The notes under the pieces: generated by a model
Told to the model about the DNA's origin: nothing
Seen by the model: only the letters and a program-made list of their open reading frames with translations
The model's database searches: none
Program-made: the position numbers and the translations under genes
Assembly: GCF_003402475.1 (NCBI RefSeq)
Contig: NZ_BFAB01000011.1
Span: 1-64,000 of the forward strand
DNA length: 64,000 nucleotides
Direction: 5' to 3'
DNA from: Mycobacterium sp. MFM001
Lineage (GTDB): Bacteria > Actinomycetota > Actinomycetes > Mycobacteriales > Mycobacteriaceae
Part shown: positions 43,279 through 51,627 of the stretch, piece by piece
Numbering within the stretch: the stretch's first letter is position 1
How the letters are laid out: each line of letters opens with the position of its first letter

Positions 43279-44394
43279 TTATGCAGGCGCGGCTGGGCGG
43301 TGTGCCGGCGCGGTGTACAGCGCCACCTCCTGCGCCTTGACCGAGAACCATACGGATTGGCCCGGCGTCAGCCGCAACTCCGCGGCGGCCTCGACCGTGA
43401 CGTCGGCGGCCAGCCCGGGCGCGCCATCCGGTTGGTCTGCCCCGCGCACGCGGACTGCGGGCCCGCGGGTGTCCAGCTCGGCGACGGTCTCCTTGACGGT
43501 ATTGCGTGGGCTGCCGTGCGGCGGGTCCCGGTACACGGCCACCGCCGCCGGCGTGAATACCGCGACCGCCTGCTGTCCCGCGGCAAGCTCGTCGACGGCG
43601 GTGCCGTGCCACTGGTTCCCGGAGCAGTCAGCCAGACTGCCGTCGTCGCCGATCGTTCCGTTGACCAGGTTGACGCCGGCGATGCGCGCACCGAAATGAC
43701 TGCGGGGCGCCGCCAAAACCTCAGCGACCGAACCGATTTCGGCAATCTTGCCCGACTCGAGCACCATCACGCGATCGGCCAGCGTGACAACGTCGAGCAG
43801 GTCGTGGGTCACCAGGATGGTGGCGCGCGCATCCCGGGTGACGATCTTGCGGAGCACTGCGCGGACGCCTGCGGCCGCGGCGACGTCCAGGCCGGACAGC
43901 GGCTCGTCGAGCAGCAGCACGTCGGGTTCGGCGGCCAATGCCCGAGCGATCGCCACGCGCTGGGCCTGGCCGCCGGAAAGCTGGCGCGGACGCCGATCGG
44001 CCAGCTGCTCGGCGTCCACCTCGCGCAGCCAGTGCATCGCCGAGGCCCGCTCCGCGCCGCGTGTCCCCCACATTCGACGTCGACGGCTGTGCGGCCCGAA
44101 CGCCACATTGCCGGCCACGCTCATATGCGGAAACAGCAGCGGGTCCTGCAGCAGCAGCCCAACCCGGCGCCGATGCGTGGCCACATGCAAACCCGTTGCA
44201 GTGTCGGTGAGCGTGCGATCGCCCAGGCGGACGTGGCCCGCGTCGGGTCGAACCAGCCCCGCAATCACATGCAATGCCGTCGACTTGCCTGCCCCGTTCG
44301 CTCCCAGCACGGCCAGCACCTCACCCGGGGATACCGAGAACTGCACGTCCAGCTGGCGCTCGGCGACCACGGCACGAAGCTGCAATGCGGTCAT
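43279..44394 (-). CDS. modC: molybdate ABC transporter ATPase
   Basis: A 371-residue ATPase of the molybdate importer. Walker A is GANGAGKST, the signature is LSGGQAQRVAIARAL, Walker B is VLLLDEPLSGLD, and the switch His is in LVTHDLLDV. A MOP-type molybdate-binding domain at the C-terminus (about 280-365) is divided into two beta-stretches. The ATG overlaps the modB TGA (ATGA). This is the Rv1859 equivalent. Confidence 0.95.
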   Translation of the reverse strand: MTALQLRAVVAERQLDVQFSVSPGEVLAVLGANGAGKSTALHVIAGLVRPDAGHVRLGDRTLTDTATGLHVATHRRRVGLLLQDPLLFPHMSVAGNVAFGPHSRRRRMWGTRGAERASAMHWLREVDAEQLADRRPRQLSGGQAQRVAIARALAAEPDVLLLDEPLSGLDVAAAAGVRAVLRKIVTRDARATILVTHDLLDVVTLADRVMVLESGKIAEIGSVAEVLAAPRSHFGARIAGVNLVNGTIGDDGSLADCSGNQWHGTAVDELAAGQQAVAVFTPAAVAVYRDPPHGSPRNTVKETVAELDTRGPAVRVRGADQPDGAPGLAADVTVEAAAELRLTPGQSVWFSVKAQEVALYTAPAHRPAAPA

Positions 44395-45185
44395 CCGGCA
44401 CCGACTCCGGTAAGCCGGCGGGTGCCGACCCCGAGCACGACGACCGCGGCGACCGCCACCAACAGAATCGACAAGGCCACCGCCGCGTCGGCGTCACTGA
44501 CCCGCTGCAGGTAGATCTCCAGCGGCAACGTCCGCGTCACGCCCTGCCGCGAGCCGGCGAACGTCAGTGTCGCACCGAACTCCCCCAGCGAACGCGCAAA
44601 GGCCAGCACCGCACCCGAGACCAGACCGGGCAACAGCAGCGGAAGCGTCACCCGCCACCACACCGTCCCCGGCCGGGCACCCAGCGTCGCCGCCACCACC
44701 TCGTAGTCGGCTCCCGCCGTGCGGGCCGCGCCCTCCAGAGCAATGACCAGAAACGGCAGCGACACGAAGGTCTGCGCCAGCACCACCGCGGTGGTGGTGA
44801 ACGCGATGCTGATGCCCGCCGCATCCAGATACCGCCCGATCAGCCCGAGCCGGCCGAACGCGTACAGCAGCGCAATGCCGCCGACCACCGGCGGCAAAAC
44901 CAGCGGCAGCAGGATCACCGGTCGCAGCCACCGCACCATCCGGGCCCGGCTGCGTGCCAACACCAACGCCATCGGCACGCCCACCAGCACGCACAGGGCG
45001 GTGCTGGCCGCCGCGGTCTTGATGCTCAGCAGCAGCGCCGTACGCGACGACGGGCTGGTGATCAGCGACCAGAAATGTGGCCAGTCGACCTTGACCGCAA
45101 CCGCCAGCAGCGGCAGCGCGACGAAGACCATCCCCGCGACCGCCGGGAGATACACCCAGCGCGGCAGTCCCGATGGCGCGTTCAA
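44391..45185 (-). CDS. modB: molybdate ABC transporter permease
   Basis: A 264-residue inner-membrane permease with about five or six helices. The EAA loop that contacts ModC reads EGAARTAGADYEVVAATLGARPGTVWW, with the consensus Gly. It is encoded 9 bp after modA and overlaps modC, one operon. This is the Rv1858 equivalent. Confidence 0.95.
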   Translation of the reverse strand: MNAPSGLPRWVYLPAVAGMVFVALPLLAVAVKVDWPHFWSLITSPSSRTALLLSIKTAAASTALCVLVGVPMALVLARSRARMVRWLRPVILLPLVLPPVVGGIALLYAFGRLGLIGRYLDAAGISIAFTTTAVVLAQTFVSLPFLVIALEGAARTAGADYEVVAATLGARPGTVWWRVTLPLLLPGLVSGAVLAFARSLGEFGATLTFAGSRQGVTRTLPLEIYLQRVSDADAAVALSILLVAVAAVVVLGVGTRRLTGVGAG

Positions 45186-45194
45186 CGCTGCTCG

Positions 45195-45989
45195 TCAGGG
45201 CTTGGCGAATCCGGCCTGGTCCAGGATCTTCTGCCCGGTTTCGCCGGTCACCAGGTCGACGAACTTCTGTGCCAGCGCGGCGTGGGGCGCCTTCTTGAGC
45301 ACCGCGATCGGATACACGTTGACCGCGCCGGCGGACTCGGGGAACTTCACCGTGGCGACCTTGTCGCCGGCGTTCACCGCGTCGGTGATGTAGACCAGCC
45401 CGACGTCGGCCTGCCCGCTGGTCACCTTGCCCAGAACGTCGGTCACGTTCGGTTCCTCGCTGACCGGGTTGAGGTGCACGCCCGTCTTATCCTCGATGCG
45501 CTGCGTCGCAGCTCCGCACGGAACCGGCTGCTGGCACACGACCACGCTCAGCCCCGGTTTGGTGAGATCGGCGAACGACTCCACCTTTTTCGGATTGCCC
45601 GGCGCGGTGACGATGACCAAGGTGTTCGACGCGAAATTGACCGGCGTCCCGTTGAGCAGTCCGGCACTTGCGACGGTGTCCATTTGCGCCGTGTCCGCCG
45701 AAGCGAAGACGTCTGCGGAGGCGCCCTGGGTCAGCTGAGTGGCCAGCTCCGATGAGCCCGCGAAATTGAAATCGACGCTGGCGCCGGGGTTGTCGGTCTT
45801 GAAGTGCTCACCGATCTGGGTGAACGACGGCTTCAGCGAGGCGGCGGCAAACACCAGGATCGACTGCCCGGGCGGCGGTGCGGACGACGACGTCGACGCC
45901 GACGGGGAAGAGGATTTCGAACCACACCCGACCAGATTCGCGACCACGAGCAAAGACGCAAAGCCGGCAAGCAGCCAGGACCGACGCAT
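45195..45989 (-). CDS. modA: molybdate-binding lipoprotein
   Basis: A 264-residue periplasmic-type binding lipoprotein. The signal peptide ends in a lipobox (LLVVANLVGCGSKSSS), with the Cys at residue 21. The binding-domain segments FAAASLKPSFTQIGEHF, FNFAGSSELATQLTQGASADVFASAD and GLVYITDAV are those of ModA. ATG 45989 is preferred over an upstream GTG because the signal peptide starts there. It is the Rv1857 equivalent and first gene of modABC. Confidence 0.94.
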   Translation of the reverse strand: MRRSWLLAGFASLLVVANLVGCGSKSSSPSASTSSSAPPPGQSILVFAAASLKPSFTQIGEHFKTDNPGASVDFNFAGSSELATQLTQGASADVFASADTAQMDTVASAGLLNGTPVNFASNTLVIVTAPGNPKKVESFADLTKPGLSVVVCQQPVPCGAATQRIEDKTGVHLNPVSEEPNVTDVLGKVTSGQADVGLVYITDAVNAGDKVATVKFPESAGAVNVYPIAVLKKAPHAALAQKFVDLVTGETGQKILDQAGFAKP

Positions 45990-46166
45990 GCCGTCAAACC
46001 TAGCTGGTCGGCGGCACGGGCGCGCGGCGCCCGAACCGTTATCCAATGTTGTCCGCTTCGGTGGCGCGTCCGGAGTTCCGTGGGTAGCTACTGTCCAGTA
46101 ACATTGATCGGGATCGACGCCATCATGCGCTGCGATCTATGGATCCGGCGCTAACACGAGGAGGTC

Positions 46167-46844
46167 ATGGCGGTGGAGGTGCTGGTCACCGGGGGCGACA
46201 CCGAACAGGGCCGCGTCGTTGCCGAAGGCTTTCGCGATGCCGGCCACAAAGTGACGCTGGTGGGCGCGCGACGCGACGACCTGGAGGTGGTTGCGAAGGA
46301 GCTTGACGCCGACGCCATCGTCTGCGACATCACCGACCCGGCCAGCCTGACCGAGGTCCGTGGCATGTTCCCGCATCACCTGGACACGATCGTCAACGTG
46401 CCGGCGCCGCAGTGGGACGCCGGTGACCCGCGGGCCTACACACTGGCCGACCTGGCCGGCGCATGGCGCAGCGCGCTCGACGCCACCGTGCTCTCGGCGG
46501 TGATGACCGTGCAGGCCGTCGGCGACCATCTGCGTTCGGGCGGCTCGATCGTCAGCGTCGTGCCGGAAAACCCGCGCCCCGGCAGCGCCGACGCCGCGGT
46601 CAAGGCAGCGCTGGCGAACTGGGTGGCCGGGCAGGCAACGGTTTTCGGCACCCGCGGCATCACCGTCAACGCCGTCGCGGCGGGGCGTAGCGCGCAGCCC
46701 GGCTATGAGGGCCTGAGTAGCACGCCGCCGTCGGCCGCGGCCGAGGTCGCCCGGATGGCGCTGTTCCTCACTACGCCGGCGGCACGCCACATCACCGGCC
46801 AGCTGCTGCACGTCAGCCACGGGGCGCTTGCGCATTTCGCGTAG
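46167..46844 (+). CDS. SDR-fold oxidoreductase (Rv1856c homologue)
   Basis: A 225-residue short-chain dehydrogenase-like protein. The nucleotide loop is TGGDTEQG at the N-terminus. The usual YxxxK is not found: at its expected place the sequence reads SADAAVKAALANW, so K is kept but Asp replaces the catalytic Tyr. Rv1856c lies in the same place. It may bind NAD(P) without classical SDR activity. GGAGGT lies 6 bases before the ATG. Confidence 0.82.
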   Translation: MAVEVLVTGGDTEQGRVVAEGFRDAGHKVTLVGARRDDLEVVAKELDADAIVCDITDPASLTEVRGMFPHHLDTIVNVPAPQWDAGDPRAYTLADLAGAWRSALDATVLSAVMTVQAVGDHLRSGGSIVSVVPENPRPGSADAAVKAALANWVAGQATVFGTRGITVNAVAAGRSAQPGYEGLSSTPPSAAAEVARMALFLTTPAARHITGQLLHVSHGALAHFA

Positions 46845-46853
46845 CTGAATCCG

Positions 46854-47087
46854 CTAACTAGATTTCTTGCCACCCTTTCGGCCGGCGGCCTTTTTCTGAG
46901 ATGTGTTCCCGCCGCTACCCGAGCCGCTGCTGCGTTTGCTTTGACTGCTTCCTGAGCTCTTGCCGCCTCTGCTGGATGAGCCGGGTGAATTCGAAATCGC
47001 CGCTGCCCGAGACTTGCTCATTCCTTTCTTGCGCAAACCCTCGTATTGCTTGTCGTTTTTGACGCTCGGACCGTGATCTTTTGCCAT
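46854..47087 (-). CDS. DUF7218-like small basic protein
   Basis: A 77-residue protein (MAKDHGPSVKNDKQYEGLRKKGMSKSRAAAISNSPG) followed by a Ser/Gly/Lys-rich tail (about 40 residues) ending KKAAGRKGGKKSS. The N-terminal part matches DUF7218-type small actinobacterial proteins. The tail looks disordered and could bind nucleic acid. AGGAGG sits 7 bases before the ATG. It is divergent from ndh. Confidence 0.75.
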   Translation of the reverse strand: MAKDHGPSVKNDKQYEGLRKKGMSKSRAAAISNSPGSSSRGGKSSGSSQSKRSSGSGSGGNTSQKKAAGRKGGKKSS

Positions 47088-47253
47088 TTGCGCCTCCTTT
47101 GACGTTGCTTCGGGTACCCGCTTTGGCATCACGAACCACGTCACGATCGAGGTCGCCGGTGTGGCTGATCACACAGCGTCGGCGTCGATAGCGGCCAACC
47201 CGGGCGACTACCGTGTTAATGAACGCAGTCGCCGTCGAGGAGCAACCCCCACA

Positions 47254-48642
47254 ATGAGTGCCCAACCCGAAGACACTGCTGCACCCAATCGCCGGCATCG
47301 TGTCGTCGTCATCGGATCCGGATTCGGTGGACTGAACGCGGTCAAGAAGCTCAAGCGGGCCGACGTCGACATCAAGCTGATTGCCCGCACGACCCATCAC
47401 CTGTTCCAGCCGATGCTGTACCAGGTCGCGACCGGCATCGTCGCGGAAGGCGCCATCGCCCCACCGACCCGGGTCATCCTGCGCAAACAACGCAACGTCC
47501 AAGTGCTGCTCGGCGACGTCACCCACATCGATCTAGCCGGCAAGTTCGTCGTCTCCGAGTTGCTCGGCCACTCCTACGAAACCCCGTACGACAGCCTGAT
47601 CATCGCCGCGGGCGCCGGCCAGTCCTACTTCGGCAACGACCATTTCGCCGAGTTCGCTCCCGGAATGAAGTCCGTCGACGACGCCTTGGAGCTGCGGGGC
47701 CGCATTTTGAGCGCGTTCGAGCAGGCGGAACGGTCCAACGATCCCGAGCGGCGCAAGAGGCTACTGACTTTCACCGTCGTCGGAGCCGGTCCGACCGGTG
47801 TTGAGATGGCGGGCCAAATTGCCGAGCTTGCCGAATACACGCTGAAAGGCACATTCCGCCAAATCGATCCGACGAAGGCACGAGTGATTCTTCTCGACGC
47901 CGCCCCCGCGGTCCTGCCGCCAATGGGTGAGAAGCTCGGAAAAAAGGCCGCCGCACGGCTGGAGAAAATGGGCGTCGAAATCCAGCTGGGCGCAATGGTC
48001 ACCGACGTCGACCGCAACGGCATCACGGTCAAGGACTCCGACGGCACTGTTCGGCGCATCGAATCGGCCTGCAAGGTGTGGTCGGCCGGCGTCTCGGCAA
48101 GCCCGTTGGGTCGGGATCTGGCCCGGCAATCGGGGGTCGAACTGGACCGCGCCGGGCGGGTCAAGGTGCTGCCCGACCTGACGATCCCGGGCCACCCCAA
48201 CGTGTTCGTCGTCGGCGACATGGCGGCCGTCGACGGGGTGCCGGGCGTGGCGCAGGGGGCCATCCAGGGCGCCAAGTACGCCGCGACCACGATCAAAGCC
48301 GAACTCGCCGGGGCCAATCCGGCAGAGCGTGAGCCGTTCCAGTACTTCGACAAAGGGTCGATGGCCACCGTCTCGAGGTATTCCGCGGTAGCCAAGATCG
48401 GCCCCCTGGAATTCGGCGGACTCATCGCCTGGCTGGCCTGGCTGATGCTGCACTTGGTCTACCTGATCGGCTTCAAGAACAAGATCACCACGGTGCTGTC
48501 GTGGATGGTGACGTTCTTAAGCGGTCGCCGCGGCCAGCTGACGATCACCGAGCAGCAGGCGTTCGCCCGCACCCGGCTCGAGCAGCTGGCGGTGCTGGCC
48601 GCCGAGGCGCATCAGGGCGAGACGACCAAAGCAGCCAGCTAA
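47254..48642 (+). CDS. ndh: type II NADH dehydrogenase
   Basis: A 462-residue non-proton-pumping NADH:menaquinone oxidoreductase, close to Mtb Ndh (Rv1854c). FAD motif VVVIGSGFGGLNAVKKLK, NADH motif FTVVGAGPTGVEMAGQIAELA, and FAD-ribityl motif HPNVFVVGDMAAVDG are all present, and the C-terminal hydrophobic helices (LIAWLAWLMLHLVYLIGFKNK) anchor it to the membrane. ATG 47254 is chosen from family length. Its 3' end overlaps the convergent thioesterase gene by 4 bp. Confidence 0.95.
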   Translation: MSAQPEDTAAPNRRHRVVVIGSGFGGLNAVKKLKRADVDIKLIARTTHHLFQPMLYQVATGIVAEGAIAPPTRVILRKQRNVQVLLGDVTHIDLAGKFVVSELLGHSYETPYDSLIIAAGAGQSYFGNDHFAEFAPGMKSVDDALELRGRILSAFEQAERSNDPERRKRLLTFTVVGAGPTGVEMAGQIAELAEYTLKGTFRQIDPTKARVILLDAAPAVLPPMGEKLGKKAAARLEKMGVEIQLGAMVTDVDRNGITVKDSDGTVRRIESACKVWSAGVSASPLGRDLARQSGVELDRAGRVKVLPDLTIPGHPNVFVVGDMAAVDGVPGVAQGAIQGAKYAATTIKAELAGANPAEREPFQYFDKGSMATVSRYSAVAKIGPLEFGGLIAWLAWLMLHLVYLIGFKNKITTVLSWMVTFLSGRRGQLTITEQQAFARTRLEQLAVLAAEAHQGETTKAAS

Positions 48643-49061
48643 CGCGGCGGCGTTTCCAGGTTTTGCAGCCGGACCTGCCCGCGGGCGACGGGCCGCTCGT
48701 CGGCTCCGGTGATCGTGACCAGCCATAGTTGCTGCAGCCGGCCGCGATGCACTGGTTCGGCCCGGCCGTACACCATGCCGCTGCTGATGGCACGCAGGAA
48801 GTCGGTGTTGTTGTTGACGCCGACGACGGCGCCGCCGCCGTGTTCGCTCAGCCAGGTATAGGCGGCCACACTGGCCATGCTCTCGACCATCGAGCAGTAC
48901 ACTCCGCCATGCACAATCCCGAAGGGCTGCAACAGCTTTGGCTGAACCTCGAGCTGCGCACGCGCGCCGTCCGCAGTGAGCTCAGTGAAGACCAGCCCGA
49001 GGTGGTTGTCGAACGGTGCGCCGAATTCGGGCGGCACGACGGATCCTGGCAGCGGTTGCAC
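48639..49061 (-). CDS. PaaI-family hotdog thioesterase (Rv1847 homologue)
   Basis: A 140-residue hotdog protein (same length as Rv1847). Catalytic-helix region LLQPFGIVHGGVYCSMVESMASVAAY, then VVGVNNNTDFLRAISSG. It hydrolyses an acyl-CoA or aromatic-acyl-CoA thioester. GTG 49061 is chosen from family length. Urease genes that separate it from ndh in M. tuberculosis are absent here; instead the two genes overlap by 4 bp at their 3' ends. Confidence 0.88.
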   Translation of the reverse strand: MQPLPGSVVPPEFGAPFDNHLGLVFTELTADGARAQLEVQPKLLQPFGIVHGGVYCSMVESMASVAAYTWLSEHGGGAVVGVNNNTDFLRAISSGMVYGRAEPVHRGRLQQLWLVTITGADERPVARGQVRLQNLETPPR

Positions 49062-49084
49062 GCCCTTGTGTCTACACCAACACG

Positions 49085-49117
49085 GGCGAGCCCCGCGCAC
49101 CAGGCACGGGGCTCGCC
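49085..49117 (-). terminator. GC-rich hairpin after the FhuF-like gene
   Basis: Perfect 11-bp arms GGCGAGCCCCG (49085-49095) and CGGGGCTCGCC (49107-49117) surround an 11-base loop, with no T-tract. It lies 69 bp after the FhuF-like stop, before the thioesterase start, and fits a mycobacterial tail-less terminator or attenuator. Confidence 0.6.
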
Positions 49118-49185
49118 GATCGAGTCGACCGGGGGTCGCTGCAGCCCTCAGGACTCGCCGCGGTCATTGTGTTGCTCGACGGAAA

Positions 49186-49950
49186 TTAGCATAGGCAAGG
49201 CTGCCCTAACTTTGCAAGAGGCCGGTGCGCGGACGGGCCACGCACCGGCAGCCCGAAGCCAACCAGCGCGTCCAGCACCGCTTGACCTCGCCGCATGGCG
49301 GTCACCTCGTCGACGGCGGCCAGTTGCGGCAGCTGGGTCGCGGTTGCCACCACGGCGGACCCGACGATCTGCCACATCGCCGCCATCGAAAGCGCTCCGA
49401 AGCTGACCGTGTGCAACCGGGCGAACAGCGGCGCCAACGTCCGGTGGCAGCGGTGCGCGACCCACGTCGTCAACGCGGCCTCGCTCGGCAGCCGCACGAT
49501 CGCTTCGGGCGGCTCGCCCGCAAAGCAGGGGTCGTCGGGCAGTGCACGCAGCGTCGGGTCGACCACCGCCGCCCAGTCGATGGCGCCCTCGGCGTCGACA
49601 TGGACCCACAGGTTCTCGATGCCGGTGTCCCAAGCCCTGCCCTCGAGAACCACCAGCGCCACGACGCGCCCGAGCACCGTATGGACCAGCGTGGTCGCCA
49701 GTTCCCGGGCGGCGGAACGCACATCCATATCGGCGGCGGCACCGTCGAACATCATCTGGAGCCGGTCAGTGGTGAGGGCCGACGCGAGCGGCCACCACCG
49801 CCGCAGCGATACGTCGGCGAGCACCGCGACCCCGTACACACGCGGGCTGTGTGGATACAGGCCGCGAAGCCGCCGGCTGGATTCATGCAGCGGCAGCGTC
49901 CGCCCAATGGCCATCGCCGCGATCAGCGGGTCGTCCACCTCAGCCGGCAC
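49186..49950 (-). CDS. FhuF-like ferric-siderophore reductase domain protein, lacking the usual cysteine cluster
   Basis: A 254-residue protein. Its C-terminal half (LFARLHTVSFGALSMAAMWQIVGSAVVATATQLPQ) resembles FhuF/IucA-IucC-type siderophore reductases. The CC-x10-C-x2-C [2Fe-2S] motif that ends true FhuF proteins is not present; the chain ends PCLC. GTG 49950 has GAGGAGG upstream, and a near-consensus IdeR box lies 23 bp before it, so it should be made when iron is low. The overall call is moderate; the iron link rests on the box. Confidence 0.6.
   Translation of the reverse strand: MPAEVDDPLIAAMAIGRTLPLHESSRRLRGLYPHSPRVYGVAVLADVSLRRWWPLASALTTDRLQMMFDGAAADMDVRSAARELATTLVHTVLGRVVALVVLEGRAWDTGIENLWVHVDAEGAIDWAAVVDPTLRALPDDPCFAGEPPEAIVRLPSEAALTTWVAHRCHRTLAPLFARLHTVSFGALSMAAMWQIVGSAVVATATQLPQLAAVDEVTAMRRGQAVLDALVGFGLPVRGPSAHRPLAKLGQPCLC
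49191..49209. promoter_or_regulatory. IdeR-like box at the end of the FhuF-like gene
   Basis: ATAGGCAAGGCTGCCCTAA fits the variant iron-box form with GCAAGGCT core, and 14 of 19 positions match TTAGGTTAGGCTAACCTAA. It lies within the last codons of the FhuF-like gene and about 130 bp upstream of the thioesterase start. Confidence 0.5.
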
Positions 49951-49972
49951 GGGGCCTCCTCGTCGCGCTCAG

Positions 49973-49991
49973 TTTGGTTAGGCTAACCATA
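49973..49991. promoter_or_regulatory. IdeR iron box of the FhuF-like gene
   Basis: TTTGGTTAGGCTAACCATA matches 16 of 19 consensus positions, with the perfect inner palindrome GGTTAG-G-CTAACC. It lies 23 bp before the GTG of the FhuF-like gene, a repressing position for iron-loaded IdeR. Confidence 0.85.
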
Positions 49992-50125
49992 CTTAACTCG
50001 ACCGGCGGCCGAAGGAGTTCTGTGACGACTTTCACACCGGTGTCCAATAGCCTGGGTTATGGCTGGTTCCCACGGGTCGATAGATCGTGTCACGATGGAT
50101 TGGCGGTTCACGGCAGAGCGCTCGG

Positions 50126-50142
50126 TACGACGGACGGTAGTA
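50126..50142. promoter_or_regulatory. BlaI-like operator
   Basis: TACGAC-GGACG-GTAGTA has arms related to the TACTAC/GTAGTA half sites of BlaI operators (one mismatch). It is 42 bp before the blaI ATG, consistent with autoregulation. Confidence 0.5.
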
Positions 50143-50184
50143 AGCCGGAGTACGCTTGCGTCATTGCTCAGGAGATGAACGGAT

Positions 50185-50601
50185 ATGGCTAAGCTGACGC
50201 GTCTGGGGGACCTTGAACGGGCGGTGATGGACCACCTCTGGTCTGCGCCGGAACCTCAAACTGTTCGCCAGGTGCACGAAGCGTTGTCGATACAGCGCGA
50301 CCTGGCGTACACGACCGTGATGACCGTCTTGCAGCGGTTGGCCAAAAAGAATCTGGTCTCCCAAATCCGCGACGACCGCGCGCACCGCTACACCCCCGTG
50401 CACGGACGCGACGAGCTGGTCGCCGGGCTCATGGTCGACGCGCTGGACCAGGCTGCGGACTCCGGCAGCCGGCAGGCGGCGCTGGTGCATTTCGTCGAAC
50501 GGGTCGGCGCCGACGAGGCAGAGGCGCTGCGCCGGGCACTCGACGAATTGGAATCCGGCCAGCCCAACAGCCCAACCGCTGGCGATCAAGCCGAGGACTG
50601 A
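50185..50601 (+). CDS. blaI: BlaI-type winged-helix repressor
   Basis: A 138-residue (as Rv1846c) repressor of the BlaI/MecI family (MAKLTRLGDLERAVMDHLWSAPEPQTVRQVHEALS), with the recognition helix segment YTTVMTVLQRLAKKNLVSQ and a C-terminal dimerisation helix. In Mtb it controls blaC and ATP synthase genes, and is inactivated on beta-lactam stress. It is encoded just before blaR, with which it forms the sensing pair. Confidence 0.93.
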   Translation: MAKLTRLGDLERAVMDHLWSAPEPQTVRQVHEALSIQRDLAYTTVMTVLQRLAKKNLVSQIRDDRAHRYTPVHGRDELVAGLMVDALDQAADSGSRQAALVHFVERVGADEAEALRRALDELESGQPNSPTAGDQAED

Positions 50602-50615
50602 GAGAGACTGGCAGC

Positions 50616-51566
50616 GTGTCCGCGCTGGCCTTCACCATCCTCGCGGTGCTGCTTGTCGGCCCGGTGCCGGCCCTGTTGGCACGAGCGAGCTGGCCGTTGC
50701 GCGCCCCCAGGGCGGCGATGGTGTTGTGGCAGGCCATCGCCGTGGCCGCGGTGCTGTCGGCGTTTTCCGCCGGCATCGCGATCGCCAGCCGGCTGCTGAT
50801 GCCGGGGCCCGACGGGCGGCCCACCGCCAGCATCGTCGGTGACATCGGGCGGCTCGGCTGGCCGTTGTGGGTGGCCTACGTCAGTGTTTTCGCGGTCACC
50901 GTGCTGGTCGGCGCACGGCTGGCGGTCGCCGTGCTGCGGGTGGCGATCGCCACCCGGCGCCGCAGGGCCCACCACCGGATGCTGGTCGACCTGCTCGGCG
51001 TCGGACACGAGACGATGCCCGCTCCGACCGGTGCCCGACCCCGCGACCTGCGGATCCTCGAGGTGGCGCAACCCCTCGCCTACTGCCTGCCCGGTGTGCG
51101 CAGCCGCGTGGTGCTCAGCGAGGGCGCCTTGACCAGCCTCGCCGACACGGAGGTCGCGGCGATTCTCAGCCACGAGCGTGCGCACCTGCGCGCCCGCCAC
51201 GACCTCGTGCTCGAAGCGTTCACCGCGGTACGCGCCGCCTTCCCCCGGTTTGTCCGCAGCACCAGCGCGCTGAACTCGGTGCAGCTGCTCGTCGAGCTGC
51301 TGGCCGACGACGCCGCGGTGCGGGTGGTCGGTCGCACTCCCCTGGCCCGCGCGTTGGTGGCGTGCGCGTCCGGGCACACCCCGTCGGGCGCGCTGGCGGC
51401 CGGCGGACCGACCACAGTGGTGCGGGTGCGCCGACTGTCCGGGCGCGGCAACAGCCTGATGCTGTCGATCGGTGCCTACCTGGCGGCGGCCGCCGTGCTG
51501 GTGGTGCCCACGATCGCGCTGGCCGTGCCGTGGCTGACGGAACTCGAACGGCTGTTCATCGGCTAG
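50616..51566 (+). CDS. blaR: BlaR1-type M56 membrane metalloprotease
   Basis: A 316-residue protein (the same length as Rv1845c), with about four membrane helices and the zinc-peptidase motif ILSHERAHLRARHD (HExxH in its HERAH form). It has no penicillin-binding sensor domain, unlike staphylococcal BlaR1, so its trigger must be recognised in another way. It probably cleaves BlaI. The start is GTG 50616, 14 bp after blaI. Confidence 0.92.
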   Translation: MSALAFTILAVLLVGPVPALLARASWPLRAPRAAMVLWQAIAVAAVLSAFSAGIAIASRLLMPGPDGRPTASIVGDIGRLGWPLWVAYVSVFAVTVLVGARLAVAVLRVAIATRRRRAHHRMLVDLLGVGHETMPAPTGARPRDLRILEVAQPLAYCLPGVRSRVVLSEGALTSLADTEVAAILSHERAHLRARHDLVLEAFTAVRAAFPRFVRSTSALNSVQLLVELLADDAAVRVVGRTPLARALVACASGHTPSGALAAGGPTTVVRVRRLSGRGNSLMLSIGAYLAAAAVLVVPTIALAVPWLTELERLFIG

Positions 51567-51627
51567 CTATGCCACAGTGATCGGGTGAAAGGCTGGGACA
51601 CGGCCCCGGGATCTGAGAGGCGGATAC

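Noticed and set aside
44274..45755. 493-codon open frame on the plus strand opposite modABC
   Set aside because: Antisense shadow of the mod operon; Arg/Gln/His-rich translation without any known domain.
49072..49167. 31-codon ORF (MTAASPEGCSD...) downstream of the FhuF-like gene
   Set aside because: It runs through the GC-rich hairpin at 49085-49117, has no ribosome site and no recognisable similarity.
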